DNA of 64,000 bases, from NCBI GenBank assembly GCA_944474755.1, contig OX104117.1:82312926-82376925 (forward strand), read 5' to 3'. Shown here in pieces: positions 1 through 9,622 of this stretch. Source of the stretch: Limnoperna fortunei. Its lineage: Eukaryota > Mollusca > Bivalvia > Mytilida > Modiolidae. Numbering within the stretch: position 1 is the first letter of the stretch; every line of letters starts with the position of its first letter. Below the pieces are notes generated by a model that searched no databases, was not told where the DNA came from, and saw only the letters and a program-made list of their open reading frames with translations. The translations under genes were made by a program, and so were the position numbers.

Positions 1-98
1 AAATTTTAATGTCTTTTGGATCGTTCCACTGCCATCCACTCATGATAAAATTTCTGTCACTCGTTCAAGATCAACCGGTCTTTCCCACAAACAAATGA
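1..98. repeat. Short hairpin repeat, truncated copy (family of 27528 and 33257)
   Basis: This resembles the right half of the imperfect hairpins at 27528-27657 and 33257-33372: a middle 'tcgttccactgccatccact' block, then a 'tctgtcactcgttcaagatc' arm and a 'ctttccca' end. The left arm would lie before the window. It is probably a MITE-like dispersed repeat in an intron of gene A. The family call rests on three-way visual similarity only. Confidence 0.45.
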
Positions 99-263
99 AA
101 GAAATGATTAATCTTTGTCTTTGGAATATGGTTCAGCATAAAAAGCTAAAATCTCAATTCATAGTGTAAGTTTACACCTGTTATTTGTATAAGCATGCAT
201 CTACATTGTAACTTAGATATAACTTCCATCAATCAATCACTCATGTTTTCTTTTTATTTACAG

Positions 264-332
264 CCATCCGTGAACAGCAGAAACAGAGACAGTTATCGGG
301 AAACAATACCTTTAACAGTACTACCATTAACT
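264..332 (+). CDS. Gene A, penultimate visible exon (cytoplasmic tail of an EGF-like membrane protein paralogue)
   Basis: A 69-base exon is bounded by a pyrimidine-rich acceptor (tttttatttacag, ending at 263) and a strong donor (gtaagt at 333). Read in phase 0 it gives 23 codons, PSVNSRNRDSYR... to ...VLPLT, without a stop, and joins in phase 0 to the exon at 2862. A second frame is also open here but would run into a stop in the next exon, so phase 0 is preferred. The segment is hydrophilic with no domain I recognise. It should be cytoplasmic, because in paralogues B and C the transmembrane exon precedes the tail exons. Upstream exons of this gene (signal peptide, EGF, membrane span) would be outside the window. 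Gene B has no clear counterpart; 23320-23505 lies in the matching position but is only weakly similar. Confidence 0.6.
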
Positions 333-1133
333 GTAAGTGCCTTGCTGTATTGTTTATTGCCACAGTATAGTTGAAAATGTGACCAAAATACATTATGGTG
401 TATAAAAAATATCTATTATTTCTTGCCACAGTATGGCTGAAAAACTGGTTATAAAATGCAACACATTTAAGTTGGTGTATATATTACAATACTAGAACTT
501 CTCTGTGTGGTGGGAATTACATTATGGCAAACAAATGTCCATCCTGTGCACATTTAGACATGTCACCCCATTTAGACACATTTTAATTCATTGCTGACCA
601 CTTCTTGTGTGTCAGGTTTGCATGGAAGACTTTTGTTAACATGTAATCTGAGCATAAGTTTTGCTATGTATTCCTGACATCTTCTGACTTCTAATATACT
701 TCCCTTACTTTTGGACTTTGTGCACTTTCAATGGCCACTGAAATGTGTTACATGTTATGTGTTGACTTACATATCCATTCCTATCACTTTACACGCAAAT
801 TGGTAACTATCAATAGAACTGCTGGTTTTCTACATGACCTTTGACTGATTTTTTTAACGACCTTTGAAATACTAAAATACTTTGTTTTTCTTGTTTATTA
901 TTTCATTGTTGACTGTGCCGCATTATTTGTACTGATGACTGTATAAGCATGTCAAATGTGTTATCCTTTTTCCTGAGATATTATTTGTTTACGATAACAA
1001 TTGTTTGGACTGAATTGCCAGCTCTTTGTTATGTGCACATGAAAAATGTGTCCAACACTGTAATATCTTCACATTTAACTTAACCAGGAAGTAATAATTG
1101 TTTTCTGGAATAACTGTTCTGTGGGGGGGGGGG

Positions 1134-1395
1134 CTTGGTGGCCGAATGGTCAAGGTAGTTTGTCTACTATTGATCATGTGGACTGTGAGCAATGAGATTG
1201 GGAGTTCCAGCCTCACTGGGAGTCACTGGGCGCCAATCTTAATTGACAAGAATTGACCATTAACCTACCAAAGATCAGGGGTTTTCTACGAGTACTCCAG
1301 CTTCCTCCCCAATGAAAACTTGACGCCATGATATAGCTGAAAAATTGCTAAAAGTGGCGTTAAACAATATTCAGACAAAAAAAACAAAATCAATA
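1134..1395 (+). mobile_element. tRNA-derived SINE, full-length-like copy
   Basis: The head 'ggtggccgaatggtcaagg' resembles a Pol III A box, and 'gggagttccagcc' about 60 bases on resembles a degenerate B box. The body includes 'ggggttttctacgagtactcc' and 'cttcctccccaatgaaaac', and the tail 'tagctgaaaaattgctaaa' leads into 'gtggcgttaaacaat' and an A-rich end. The same body and tail recur at 2712, 34080 and 46860. This type of tail is common in mollusc SINEs. A run of G (1123-1133) sits immediately upstream. Confidence 0.75.
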
Positions 1396-1576
1396 AATGT
1401 ACTGTAAGTGTTAACAATTTTCTAGCTGAATTCGATTTTATTGACATGATGGACACAGAAATGCAGACATGTAAGGATATGATTTGGCATTTTCCTAATT
1501 TTAAAGGCCCTTGATGGCGGCAGAGTATTTAAGGTTGTTAGTCATTTGCTGTTGATAACTTTTGTATCAAAACTAA

Positions 1577-2700
1577 GTTTTTGTCTCGCCTGCGACGAAA
1601 GTCGCTGGAGGCGAGACATATGTATGGGAATCCGGCGGCGGCGGTGGCGGCGTAAACACTTGACATCTTGCTTCATATATTTGTAAGCCCAAGCCCTAGG
1701 TCCATCAAATTTGGTACAGAGGTAGCTTATGATGAGTACTTGCCAGTCAGTCACCTGTCATCTGACCTTGACCTCAATTTCACGGTCCAGCGACTACGTT
1801 AAAGTTTTTGGGTTACGGCAGTTCCTCTGTTACTACGCATAGTAGGATGACAATATTTGGTGTATAGGTTGCTGATGACTAGTACATGACTGGTAGGTGT
1901 CACCTGACCTTGACCTCAATTTCACGGTCCAGCGACTACGTTAAAGTTTTTGGGTTACGACAGTTCCTCTGTAACCACGCATGGTAGGATGACAATATTT
2001 GGTATATAGGTTGCTGATGAGTAGTACATGACTGTCTGGTAGGTGTCACCTGACCTTGACCTCAATTTCACGGTCCAGTGACTACGTTAAAGTTTTTGGG
2101 TTAGGACAGTTCCTCTGTTGCCACATATGGTTGGATGACAATATTTGGTATATAAGTTGCTGATGACTAGTACATGACTGTCTGGTAGGTGTCACCTGAC
2201 CTTGACCTCAATTTCACGGTCCAGCGACTATGTTAAAGTTTTTTTGTTACTGCAGTTTCTCTGTAACTATGTATGGTAGGATGACAATATTTGGTATATA
2301 GGTTGCTGATGAATAGTACATGACTGTCTGGTAGGTGCCATTTGACCTTGACCTCAATTTCCCGGTCCAGTGACTACGTTAAAGTTTTTAGGTTACTGCT
2401 GTTCCCCTGTAACCAAGCATGGTAGGATGACAATATTTGGTATATAGGTTGCTGATGAATAGTAAATGATTGTCTGGTAGGTGTCACCTGACCTTGACCT
2501 CAATTTAACGGTTCAGCGACTAAGTTAAAATTTTTGTATTAGGACAGTTCGTCTTTAACTATGCATAGTATGGTGACAATATTTGGTATACAGGCCGCTG
2601 CTCATAATTAATGCTTTTTACGTAATGCTTATGACAAAATTTATTTTCGTTACTGATGCGGAATTCAGGCGAGACGTTTTTCTGTGTCCACACTTGTTTA
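1577..2700. mobile_element. Dispersed element with terminal hairpin and six 146-bp core repeats
   Basis: The left end is a perfect nested hairpin at 1583-1617: arms GTCTCGCC/GGCGAGAC enclose GCGAC-GAAA-GTCGC. A GGC-rich stretch follows (1630-1652). Six tandem copies of a core unit then start at 1762, 1904, 2050, 2196, 2342 and 2488 (spacing 142-146), each beginning 'ctgaccttgacctcaattt'. A unique right flank repeats the arm ('aggcgagacg', about 2667) and ends 'tgtgtccacacttgttta'. Unique flank, tandem core, unique flank is the plan of bivalve pearl-like, Helitron-related non-autonomous elements; that placement is inference. No coding capacity is seen. Confidence 0.65.
1762..2610. repeat. 146-bp tandem core repeat, about six copies
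   Basis: Units begin with 'ctgaccttgacctcaattt', continue 'cacggtccagcgactacgtt' and 'gttcctctgt', and close with 'gatgacaatatttggtatat' and 'ggtaggtgtcacc'. The first unit is about 4 bases shorter. They form the core of the dispersed element above. Confidence 0.9.
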
Positions 2701-2711
2701 ATTTGAGAATT

Positions 2712-2815
2712 GCTCCAGGCAGGGTGTGCTAGACTCCATCCTTAATTGACAATAAAATCTGGATGCCATGATATAGCTGAACGATTGCTGCAAGTGTCCT
2801 AAAACTCATGCAAAC
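2712..2815 (+). mobile_element. SINE 3' fragment
   Basis: 'ccttaattgacaataaaatctggatgcc' and 'atgatatagctgaacgattgctgcaagtg' match the body and tail of the SINE at 1134, with no tRNA head. It lies about 45 bases before the acceptor of the next exon. Confidence 0.6.
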
Positions 2816-2861
2816 AATAAAATTAAAAAATAATTATCATTTTATTTTTATTTCTTTACAG

Positions 2862-3011
2862 CAAATAGAGCCTGAAATCCAGAAAGAAGAAGAGAAATTG
2901 TTAAACAAGGATAAACAAAAATCAAACTTTTCTGAACGTGAAGTAAAACGTTTATCACTTTTGTCCTATATTCCATATGCTGATGAAGATGGTGCTGCCA
3001 CTAACGTATAG
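2862..3011 (+). CDS. Gene A, terminal coding exon, ending in a TNV tail
   Basis: The exon follows a good acceptor (tttatttctttacag) and reads in phase 0 for 49 codons to TAG at 3009-3011. The product is a charged segment: QIEPEIQKEEEKLLNKDKQK, then SNFSEREVKRLS, then YADEDGAATNV at the C terminus. The final T-N-V fits the class I PDZ-binding pattern (S/T-x-hydrophobic), as in many membrane proteins tethered to scaffolds. It is paralogous to gene B's last exon (24630-24713): the sequence around 'gatggtgctgccactaacg' recurs after gene B's stop, so gene B has lost this tail. The 3' UTR probably extends to about 3.4 kb, where AATAAA occurs at 3417-3422. Confidence 0.72.
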   Translation, partial: QIEPEIQKEEEKLLNKDKQKSNFSEREVKRLSLLSYIPYADEDGAATNV

Positions 3012-5618
3012 CATAGATTTAAAATAACTGAACTTAATACACTGCCATACATGATCTGGATTCATACACCATGTGAGCTTGAGGCATTATTTCAGCAAGT
3101 CATTTTACCATGAATACTGTACAAAGAAAGATAACTCATCAAATTCATTACTTTTTGTGTCATTTAAGATGTATTTAGTTTGTCATTAGCATAAAACATA
3201 TTTATTTTGAAATTGAGACCAATGTGTTCATATTTTTTTTTTGCTCTTCAATATAATTGGTGAAACAAATATTTTAATTTAAGGTCATATTTACGGTTCA
3301 TTGCATGTGAGATAATTTAGGATGAACTTTCCTTTTCAATGAGATATTTACTTGTGGTTCTCAAGGCAATACTTTTATTATTCCTACATTTTTTCTTACT
3401 ATTTTATTTGGGTGGAAATAAAATTTGACTAATACTTCCTCATTTTATTTTAATAAAATACTCAATTAAAAGACATTATGTTACTTTTGTGGAGCAAGGA
3501 GATTGGCTGCTATTGTTTGTTGTATCACATGGTCAGAATCATGAAGTTGTGGTCTTTTTTTATCAAACATATTTTTTTCTTTACCAAGAACACATTGTTC
3601 TTATATCTGTTATGGAAAATGATGTAATTGTTAACTCTGTGATGTGTATACTTTGTCATTAACAAAGTTAAGTGATTTTTTGTAAGCATGCCGTTATTTG
3701 TTTAAATTTTTATCAGTTTCACTGTATATAGACATTTTATTTAATTTGTGCCTGTTACTTATATGTTCGTTTGGCAGTTCTCAGAAAAAATTTGTTTAAA
3801 CTGAATATGTTCATGCACTGATAAACTCCATCATTTTAACATCACATATTTTTATGTCTGGACTTTTTTCAAGGACAACCTATAAAGGAATCAGAATGCT
3901 GTATTTTTCTAAGTGAGGGCTAATAAATAAATCTGACCCCCACCCCCTGTTATTCTGTTCTGGTAAAGCCCTCATGTCTTGGAGAAAACAATTTAATGGC
4001 TTGTTAAGCTATAAATTTTTGGCAACTACATGTATGCTATATATTTTAAAGACATAAATTCATGTGTTATGATTTAATGTTTAACTGATTATTATTAATA
4101 AAAAAAATTAAAGAATCACTTTTTTTCTTGTTAATGGGAGATAGCTCCATAAGATAACTCCATAAGCTCTTAAGCTTAATTAGATTAAGATCAATTTGAA
4201 CTGTTATCTTTTTGTTTTTGTAGCATACAATTTGTTAATTCAGATATTCTTGAGCACTCAACTTAGAATTGCAGATAATATATGAATAATATACAGATTT
4301 CTTGATTACTTTTACTTACACATGAACATTCTGAACTTCAATGTTCAGTTTGATAAAAACAGGTGTTCTATTTATTTTAAATTAAAAACAACAATTGTAA
4401 AAGTGCTATAAGTTAAACCTGCTATTCCAGATCACATGTACACATGGTGTATTGTAGACACATTTACATGCTTAAACCAAAGAGATTCAGTCATTTCAAT
4501 TACATGTACTTATACATACATATAAAATAATGATTTTAAAAATTCTATATATATTGTAATAATCACACATAAATGTGCTGAAATATTTTCTATTTCTTCA
4601 ACTTTTAATTATTTCCGCAGACTACCAATTATTTGTTTTGGTACTATAGTTCCATAATATAATATTATGTGGATGAACAATTAACATTATGTGCATAGTG
4701 GTGGATGGAACTCATATTGTTGAGGACTATATTTAAACAAACATGTTCACATTTCAAACAAAAATTCCCTAAACCATTGTACTTGTTTAAATGTATCTGC
4801 CAACAGACCTTTACTTAATTCTATTCTGAAATATCATTGCATAAGCAGAATCAAAATAGTATAATGTAGACCACCACCATGCAAACAATTTTTATTGATC
4901 AAGCAGTGATTTTCTCTTTCTTTAACCAACAAAAAAAAATCCACCACCAATATTTGTCACAAAAGTAAAATTTGATATTTTATGAAAGTTGTCATTTTCT
5001 TTAAACTTTAAATCTTTTTCTATGAAAATGGCTAAAACACTGAACTTTGTGTAACCTAGAGCCTTTTTGGAAAATGTCCAAATTCAATCTAGTTAAAAAA
5101 TATTATTTAGGTGTACTGTTTATTAATGTTTATTGGATTGTCCTCTGTTTATTAATGTTGGATTTCCTCTTATTAATACCTATAATTATATGGTTTGGGT
5201 TAAAAAAATCAAAATGACCAGAAGTTCATGACTTAGTTTAATAAAGAACATGTATGTTGTGAAATGTTCTAATGCTTTCTTCATTGTGTATATCAATCAG
5301 GAGAGCAGTATGTTTTGTGTCATATTCAGTCACTGCCATAACTGCATTTCTGTTGTTAACAAAGTACTTGGAAAGTTTTATTGTATTATACATTTATAGG
5401 TTATAAAAAGATACGCTAAAGTTGCAAAATAATGAACACTCAGACAGAATATTGGTCTGGTTTTGTACCAATTTTAGGGTTTTTTTTTAATATTTGAAAA
5501 CATCTTTTTGATACATTGGCACTTGTTAAAACATTGCATAAAGTAATCCAAACAATTGTCATACAAATCTAATTGAATTGAAGGACTTAATATGCTGTTA
5601 TGGTCTCCTTGAGCAATA

Positions 5619-5697
5619 CTTGTATGTTGTACATCCAGACAAGCTAAACATTCTGTTCTTGTATGTTGTACATACAGACAAGCTAAACATTCTGTTA
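5619..5697. repeat. 39-bp unit, two tandem copies
   Basis: 'cttgtatgttgtacatmcag' followed by 'acaagctaaacattctgtt' occurs twice in a row, with one substitution (c/a) between copies. The short open frame across it on the minus strand is incidental. Confidence 0.8.
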
Positions 5698-6370
5698 TTT
5701 TATCAATAATCAAGCATTTAATTCATTGTTGTATGGTTTTTTTTGTTTTGTAATTAAGACAAACAATTGATGAAATAAATGTTTTTGTTATTTATTTATT
5801 TTGTTTTCAATAAATATTTTTGCTATATTTTAACAAAAGTCAATAAAGAGAAATAATCAAAGTAACAGTGTTCCTCAAAATAGTCACCAGAATTTGGTAT
5901 TAGTTTACAGAATTACCATCTATATCTTGTCGAATGTCTATTGGTCAATAAGCAAGGAAACTGTCAAAAACACCTTAATTCTTGCCATATCTTACAGGTT
6001 TCTTACATTTAAATGTTCTTTAAACAACTGGAAAATTTCGAACTAAAGGTGCTAGAAATAATACAAATTGATAACCTTGTGTCCAGCCCAATGTGCTATT
6101 GTGTGATGAATAAATAAATATAAAGACCACTTTTGTAGATTTGGAAAAAGAGTAGACTCATTGTAGCCTCTACAAAAGGCTAAATTCTCCGACCCTACCC
6201 AATACTCCATACTTTTCCAGTGGCAGTCAAAATTTGATTCCCTATGTCCACCCTATTTCCGTTAATGTATTGTTCGTTAACTTGCTCTTGTCCTAAATAA
6301 AGCTGAAATACTACCTCCTGGGGGTAAGCAAACATCCAATCAATCCTCAGAAGCCATATTTGAACTTAAT

Positions 6371-6622
6371 TATACCCCCTGCAAACTTGTTTGGGGGGTA
6401 TATTTGAATCACCCTGTCTGTCTGTCCACATCCCTTGTAAGAGCAACTCCTCCTAAACAGCTTCATGAAATTTAATGAAACTTATCATAAAGGACACAAT
6501 ATATGTAGATGTGCATGAAGGATTTTTATTGACCTCGGATATCATCAAGGGGAGATAATTGGACTTGAACGCGAAGCGGGGGTATCCCTTTGTGAGCGTG
6601 CTCACAGTCCACACTTGTTTTA
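6371..6622. mobile_element. Dispersed repeat with terminal hairpin
   Basis: The left end is a hairpin at 6371-6402 (tataccccc / gggggtata around 'tgcaaacttgttt'). The interior has 'ctgtctgtctgtccaca' and 'aacagcttcatgaaatttaa'. The right end 'gcgggggtatccctttgtga', 'gtgctcacagtccacacttg' repeats the hairpin arm and ends in nearly the same 'tccacacttgttt' motif as the element at 1577-2700. Both look like one structural class of non-autonomous element. Confidence 0.55.
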
Positions 6623-8302
6623 TTCTGCAAAATATATTTTAAATGTCATGGCGTTCTTAGGCTGCTTTACATAGAACCCGTATGTTCACCCTGGAACTAA
6701 ATTTTCTTTGCTCTCGAATTTAATATTTCAGCAACTTACTAGTACTTCACATTTTAGATGTTCTATTAAACTGGGTTTTAAATGCAGTTCAGGAGTGTTG
6801 TTTGGTAGGATTTGGATAATACTAAGTCAAAGTCAGTCATGAAAGCAACGTTCAAAGATGATCTGTTGAAATAACCAGGTAAATTATAACTCGGCAGGAA
6901 TATCCCAATGTGGTCCCATTAAACTTGCAGGAACATGCCATTACAATTTCTTGTGTCCACTTTAATACGTATGAAAATTTTGTTTTCAATATTGTCTATT
7001 ATCGAATAAGATTAGTTTTGAAAGCAAATAAATAGTCTTATCTAGTGCCCCTTGTTAAGAATGTCCTCCATCGTCAGTAACTCACGTTCCTGGCTCCATC
7101 ATCTATAGTTCATTCATGATATGAAAATTTTCGTTTTCATAATTTTTTTAGTTACATGACACTCCATTTCTAACATATGACAAGGTAACAAGAAAACAGT
7201 TCATTGAAAACATAATGAATCTACGGGTGATGCAGCGAGGAACGTATGTTATTGTGGAATCGGCCGAGCTTTACCGATGAAACTCGACTTTATTTTTGCC
7301 GTTAATGAAGCCGCGTCGTGAAAATTATTTGCTCAATAGATTTTGTTTTGAAGCCTAATAAAATATGCTTTTCATTTAAACAGTAAAATTATGTGGAATA
7401 ATAAAAGTGTGATAGGCATGTTGAAGAAATATGTATATTTAAAAGTAGGAAATACGTTTACAAGTTAAGAAAATTCAAAACACATCCATTTCCTTTGACT
7501 AAACCGAGAATATATTTTAAACTATTCCATTTGATGCAATTACAGATTTATTTTAGTGCGCAAATGTCATGAGTGCAAAGCGGCTTTATCCTGCAAAGAA
7601 AACGGAATCAAACATTACTACCGCAGTACACATCTCGAAAAACAGCAGGTCAACATTCACTTTATCTAGTTTACTTCGACTAATCCATACTAAACTGAGG
7701 TTCATTAGATCCGATGGTTTCTGGGAGGATACTAAGATTCAACATTGTTGTCAATATTGAGGACAACCATGCATCTCGTCAACATATATGAACGTTTATA
7801 AGTTTGGCGCTTGTCCAGTATACATGTAATAGTATTAAGTATCTATAAGGTAAGCCGAGGTATATCTCTGATATATCTGTCACATTAACCTACAGTACGT
7901 TCGATATGGATAGTCTGTATTCCTGTACCAATACAACCGGCGATTGACAATATCTAGCCAAATAAAAAGATTTCAAATTGAGTGGCCGTCATACTGATAC
8001 AGTTGTACGGTCTCGTCTCTGCATTGACTAATAATATCTATAATCACTTTTAAAATAAGATGAAAATATATAACAAAACAACATAATTTTATTTAAAATA
8101 CCTGAAACTTTAATTGCATGTGTACTCCTGTCTGAAATAACTTATTTTGATTAATCCACGTTAACCTACCCGGATATAAAAAAAACCAGATTTTCCTGTT
8201 TAAAAGACATTCCTGATATATTAAAAACCCTTTCTTAAATTTCCAAGAAATTTACACGAAGACAATCTTGCGAATGTTATTTTGGAGTCAATTTTGGAAC
8301 AA
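6623..8302. other. Upstream region of gene B, no gene seen
   Basis: AT-rich sequence with blocks shared with the region upstream of the exon at 32376 (for example 'caatattgtctattatcgaa' against 'taatattgtctgttattgaa'). The 63-codon frame at 7569-7760 has no recognisable domain and no matching frame in the paralogous spacer. Confidence 0.4.
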
Positions 8303-8384
8303 TATATATGTGTAATTACAGGTGTCAGCATTCATTAATATACTGAAATTTAATTCAAGTACTTTTTACAAAAACACAGAAGTG
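8303..8384 (+). promoter_or_regulatory. Candidate core promoter and 5' UTR of gene B
   Basis: TATATAT at 8303-8309 lies 82 bases before the paralogous ATG at 8385. The matching position upstream of gene C has TATATAT at 32289, 87 bases before its ATG. The sequence between is conserved in patches ('tgtaatta', 'attcattaa', 'actttaattca', 'tacttt.tacaaaa'). Conservation of a TATA-like box at the same distance suggests a shared core promoter; no start site is proven. Confidence 0.4.
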
Positions 8385-8397
8385 ATGACAGTTCTGG

Positions 8398-8473
8398 ATG
8401 CTGTTTGTTAGAGATACCATTGAATTCTCTTTACAGTCTCTTGTGGCTGCAGCCTTCGGTAATCTCAGTAAAG
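8398..8473 (+). CDS. Gene B, exon 1 (weak signal peptide; paralogous start disrupted)
   Basis: The exon ends at a strong donor (AAAG|GTAAGA) in phase 1, which fits exon 2. The sequence aligns with gene C's first exon at 32376 from upstream of its ATG. The ATG matching gene C's (8385) is followed by a stop, TAG, at 8409-8411, and gene B is 2 bases shorter than gene C before the shared 'cagtctcttgt'. The ATG at 8398-8400 is in the correct downstream frame and gives 25 codons, MLFVRDTIEF...QSLVAAAFGNLSK. Its hydrophobic stretch (SLVAAAF) is shorter and more charged than gene C's, so secretion may be impaired. Alternatively 'ctctttacag' at 8436 could be an acceptor, with the exon starting at 8437 and a start further upstream. 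The cysteine in gene C's ...AACNN is F here. Confidence 0.55.
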
Positions 8474-9622
8474 GTAAGATTAAATATAAATTTCACGAAT
8501 GTGCAAAGTAGAATTATGTAGCGTAAGAGTTAATAATATACCGATAAACATACTGTAAATAGACTTTAAATAGCCAAAAAATTAATATACTTACAAAGTA
8601 CACTTATGTTTACGTACAGCCTACATACTTTTGAACGACTTTAAATTGTATAGTTTCGCATTCCCCTGATATTTTTTAAATTAATATACATGTATGAGCA
8701 TGTGAAACTCGGATACAGAAATACAGAACCAGGCTTGTGATGTAAAACGCCTACTACACCACCGGATAAAGGTGTGCTAAGTGCACAATATACCATTTAT
8801 GACCTTAAATTAAAGATCATGTGTTGGTAGAATGCCACGCTCTGAAACAGATTCATTCGTAAATGCGCATTTAGAATGGTCCTCAAGCACGAGGGGTAAC
8901 TTAGTATATATAGGGTAAAAAGGATGTGAGGCCCGAAAGGGTCACCTTTTTATCTCTCCAAAATAAATGAAAAGGTAGCTTTTTTCATTGAAAAATATAT
9001 CACTGGATAGTTGTAAATTATCTAAACAGATCCATGCCTCAATTCTCAACATTAGCCCATGTAAACCACTGTGATTTTACAAACAAAGTGTTCCATTAAC
9101 ATTACTTGATCATTTTTTAGTGAATGGACTATTTTGTCAATGGCGATGTGCAATAATAAAATATATGAATGGGTCCAATTTAATAATTCAATATATGATA
9201 AGGTCCCCCTATTTTCACATCTCCGTCCGCAGACCTGTACCTATATGTATCCATAGTTACCCCCAGTGTCCTCAATTTGCCGCAGCCCTGCAGTTAATTT
9301 CTCTCAATAAAAGATTTCTGTCTGGAAATAAAATAACATAGGCTAGTACACATAGATAGGGTTCAGTAATTCAAGCTGTAAAATCAAAATGTGTAGCAGC
9401 CGTTTGACGGTAGATTTATGTTAAGTTTTATATGATATGTGAAGATACATTTCAGTTCTTCGTAATTTTCTTAAGTAAACGTGAAGGCAATTCTGTCAGT
9501 ACCAGAATGTAGCTATAGCTGCTGTGAAACTTCTGCCTGTCGCTAACTGTATCTATAATTTGTGTGAAATTATTATGAGATTTACCAAAATTTAACCACA
9601 AACTGTCAAAAGTCATTCAGTT
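8474..9622 (+). other. Start of gene B intron 1, no gene seen
   Basis: AT-rich intronic sequence. 'gatgtgaggcccgaaagggt' near 8924 has a repeat-like look but I cannot place it. The 73-codon frame at 9120-9341 has no domain signature. Confidence 0.4.

Larger units (their letters stand above)
333..2861 (+). other. Last intron of gene A
   Basis: This GT-AG intron carries a SINE (1134-1395), a tandem-core dispersed element (1577-2700) and a SINE fragment (2712-2815). The stretch at about 540-760 matches gene B's last intron: 'gacatgtca', 'attcattgctgac' and 'atacttcccttac...tgcactttcaatggcc' recur in order at about 23720-24360. The two introns are therefore paralogous. I see nothing else in 340-1130. 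Confidence 0.6.
3012..8302. other. Spacer between genes A and B, paralogous to 24714-32288
   Basis: No exon is visible. Landmarks recur in the same order in the B-C spacer: 'gtttcactgtatatagacatt' (about 3715, compare 27310), 'gttgttaacaaagtacttg' (5352, compare 29106), 'atcaagcatttaattcattg' (5709, compare 29347), 'aatgtgctattgtgtgatgaa' (6091, compare 29741), 'tacatagaacccgtatgtt' (6667, compare 29810) and 'acagttcattgaaaac' (7195, compare 30497). It is therefore half of an old tandem duplication. Contents are the dispersed element at 6371 and a small direct repeat at 5619; otherwise AT-rich unique sequence. Confidence 0.6.

Noticed and set aside
1134..1220. tRNA gene
   Set aside because: The A and B box-like words belong to the head of a SINE; there is no complete cloverleaf and the SINE body follows. 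The same applies at 29914.
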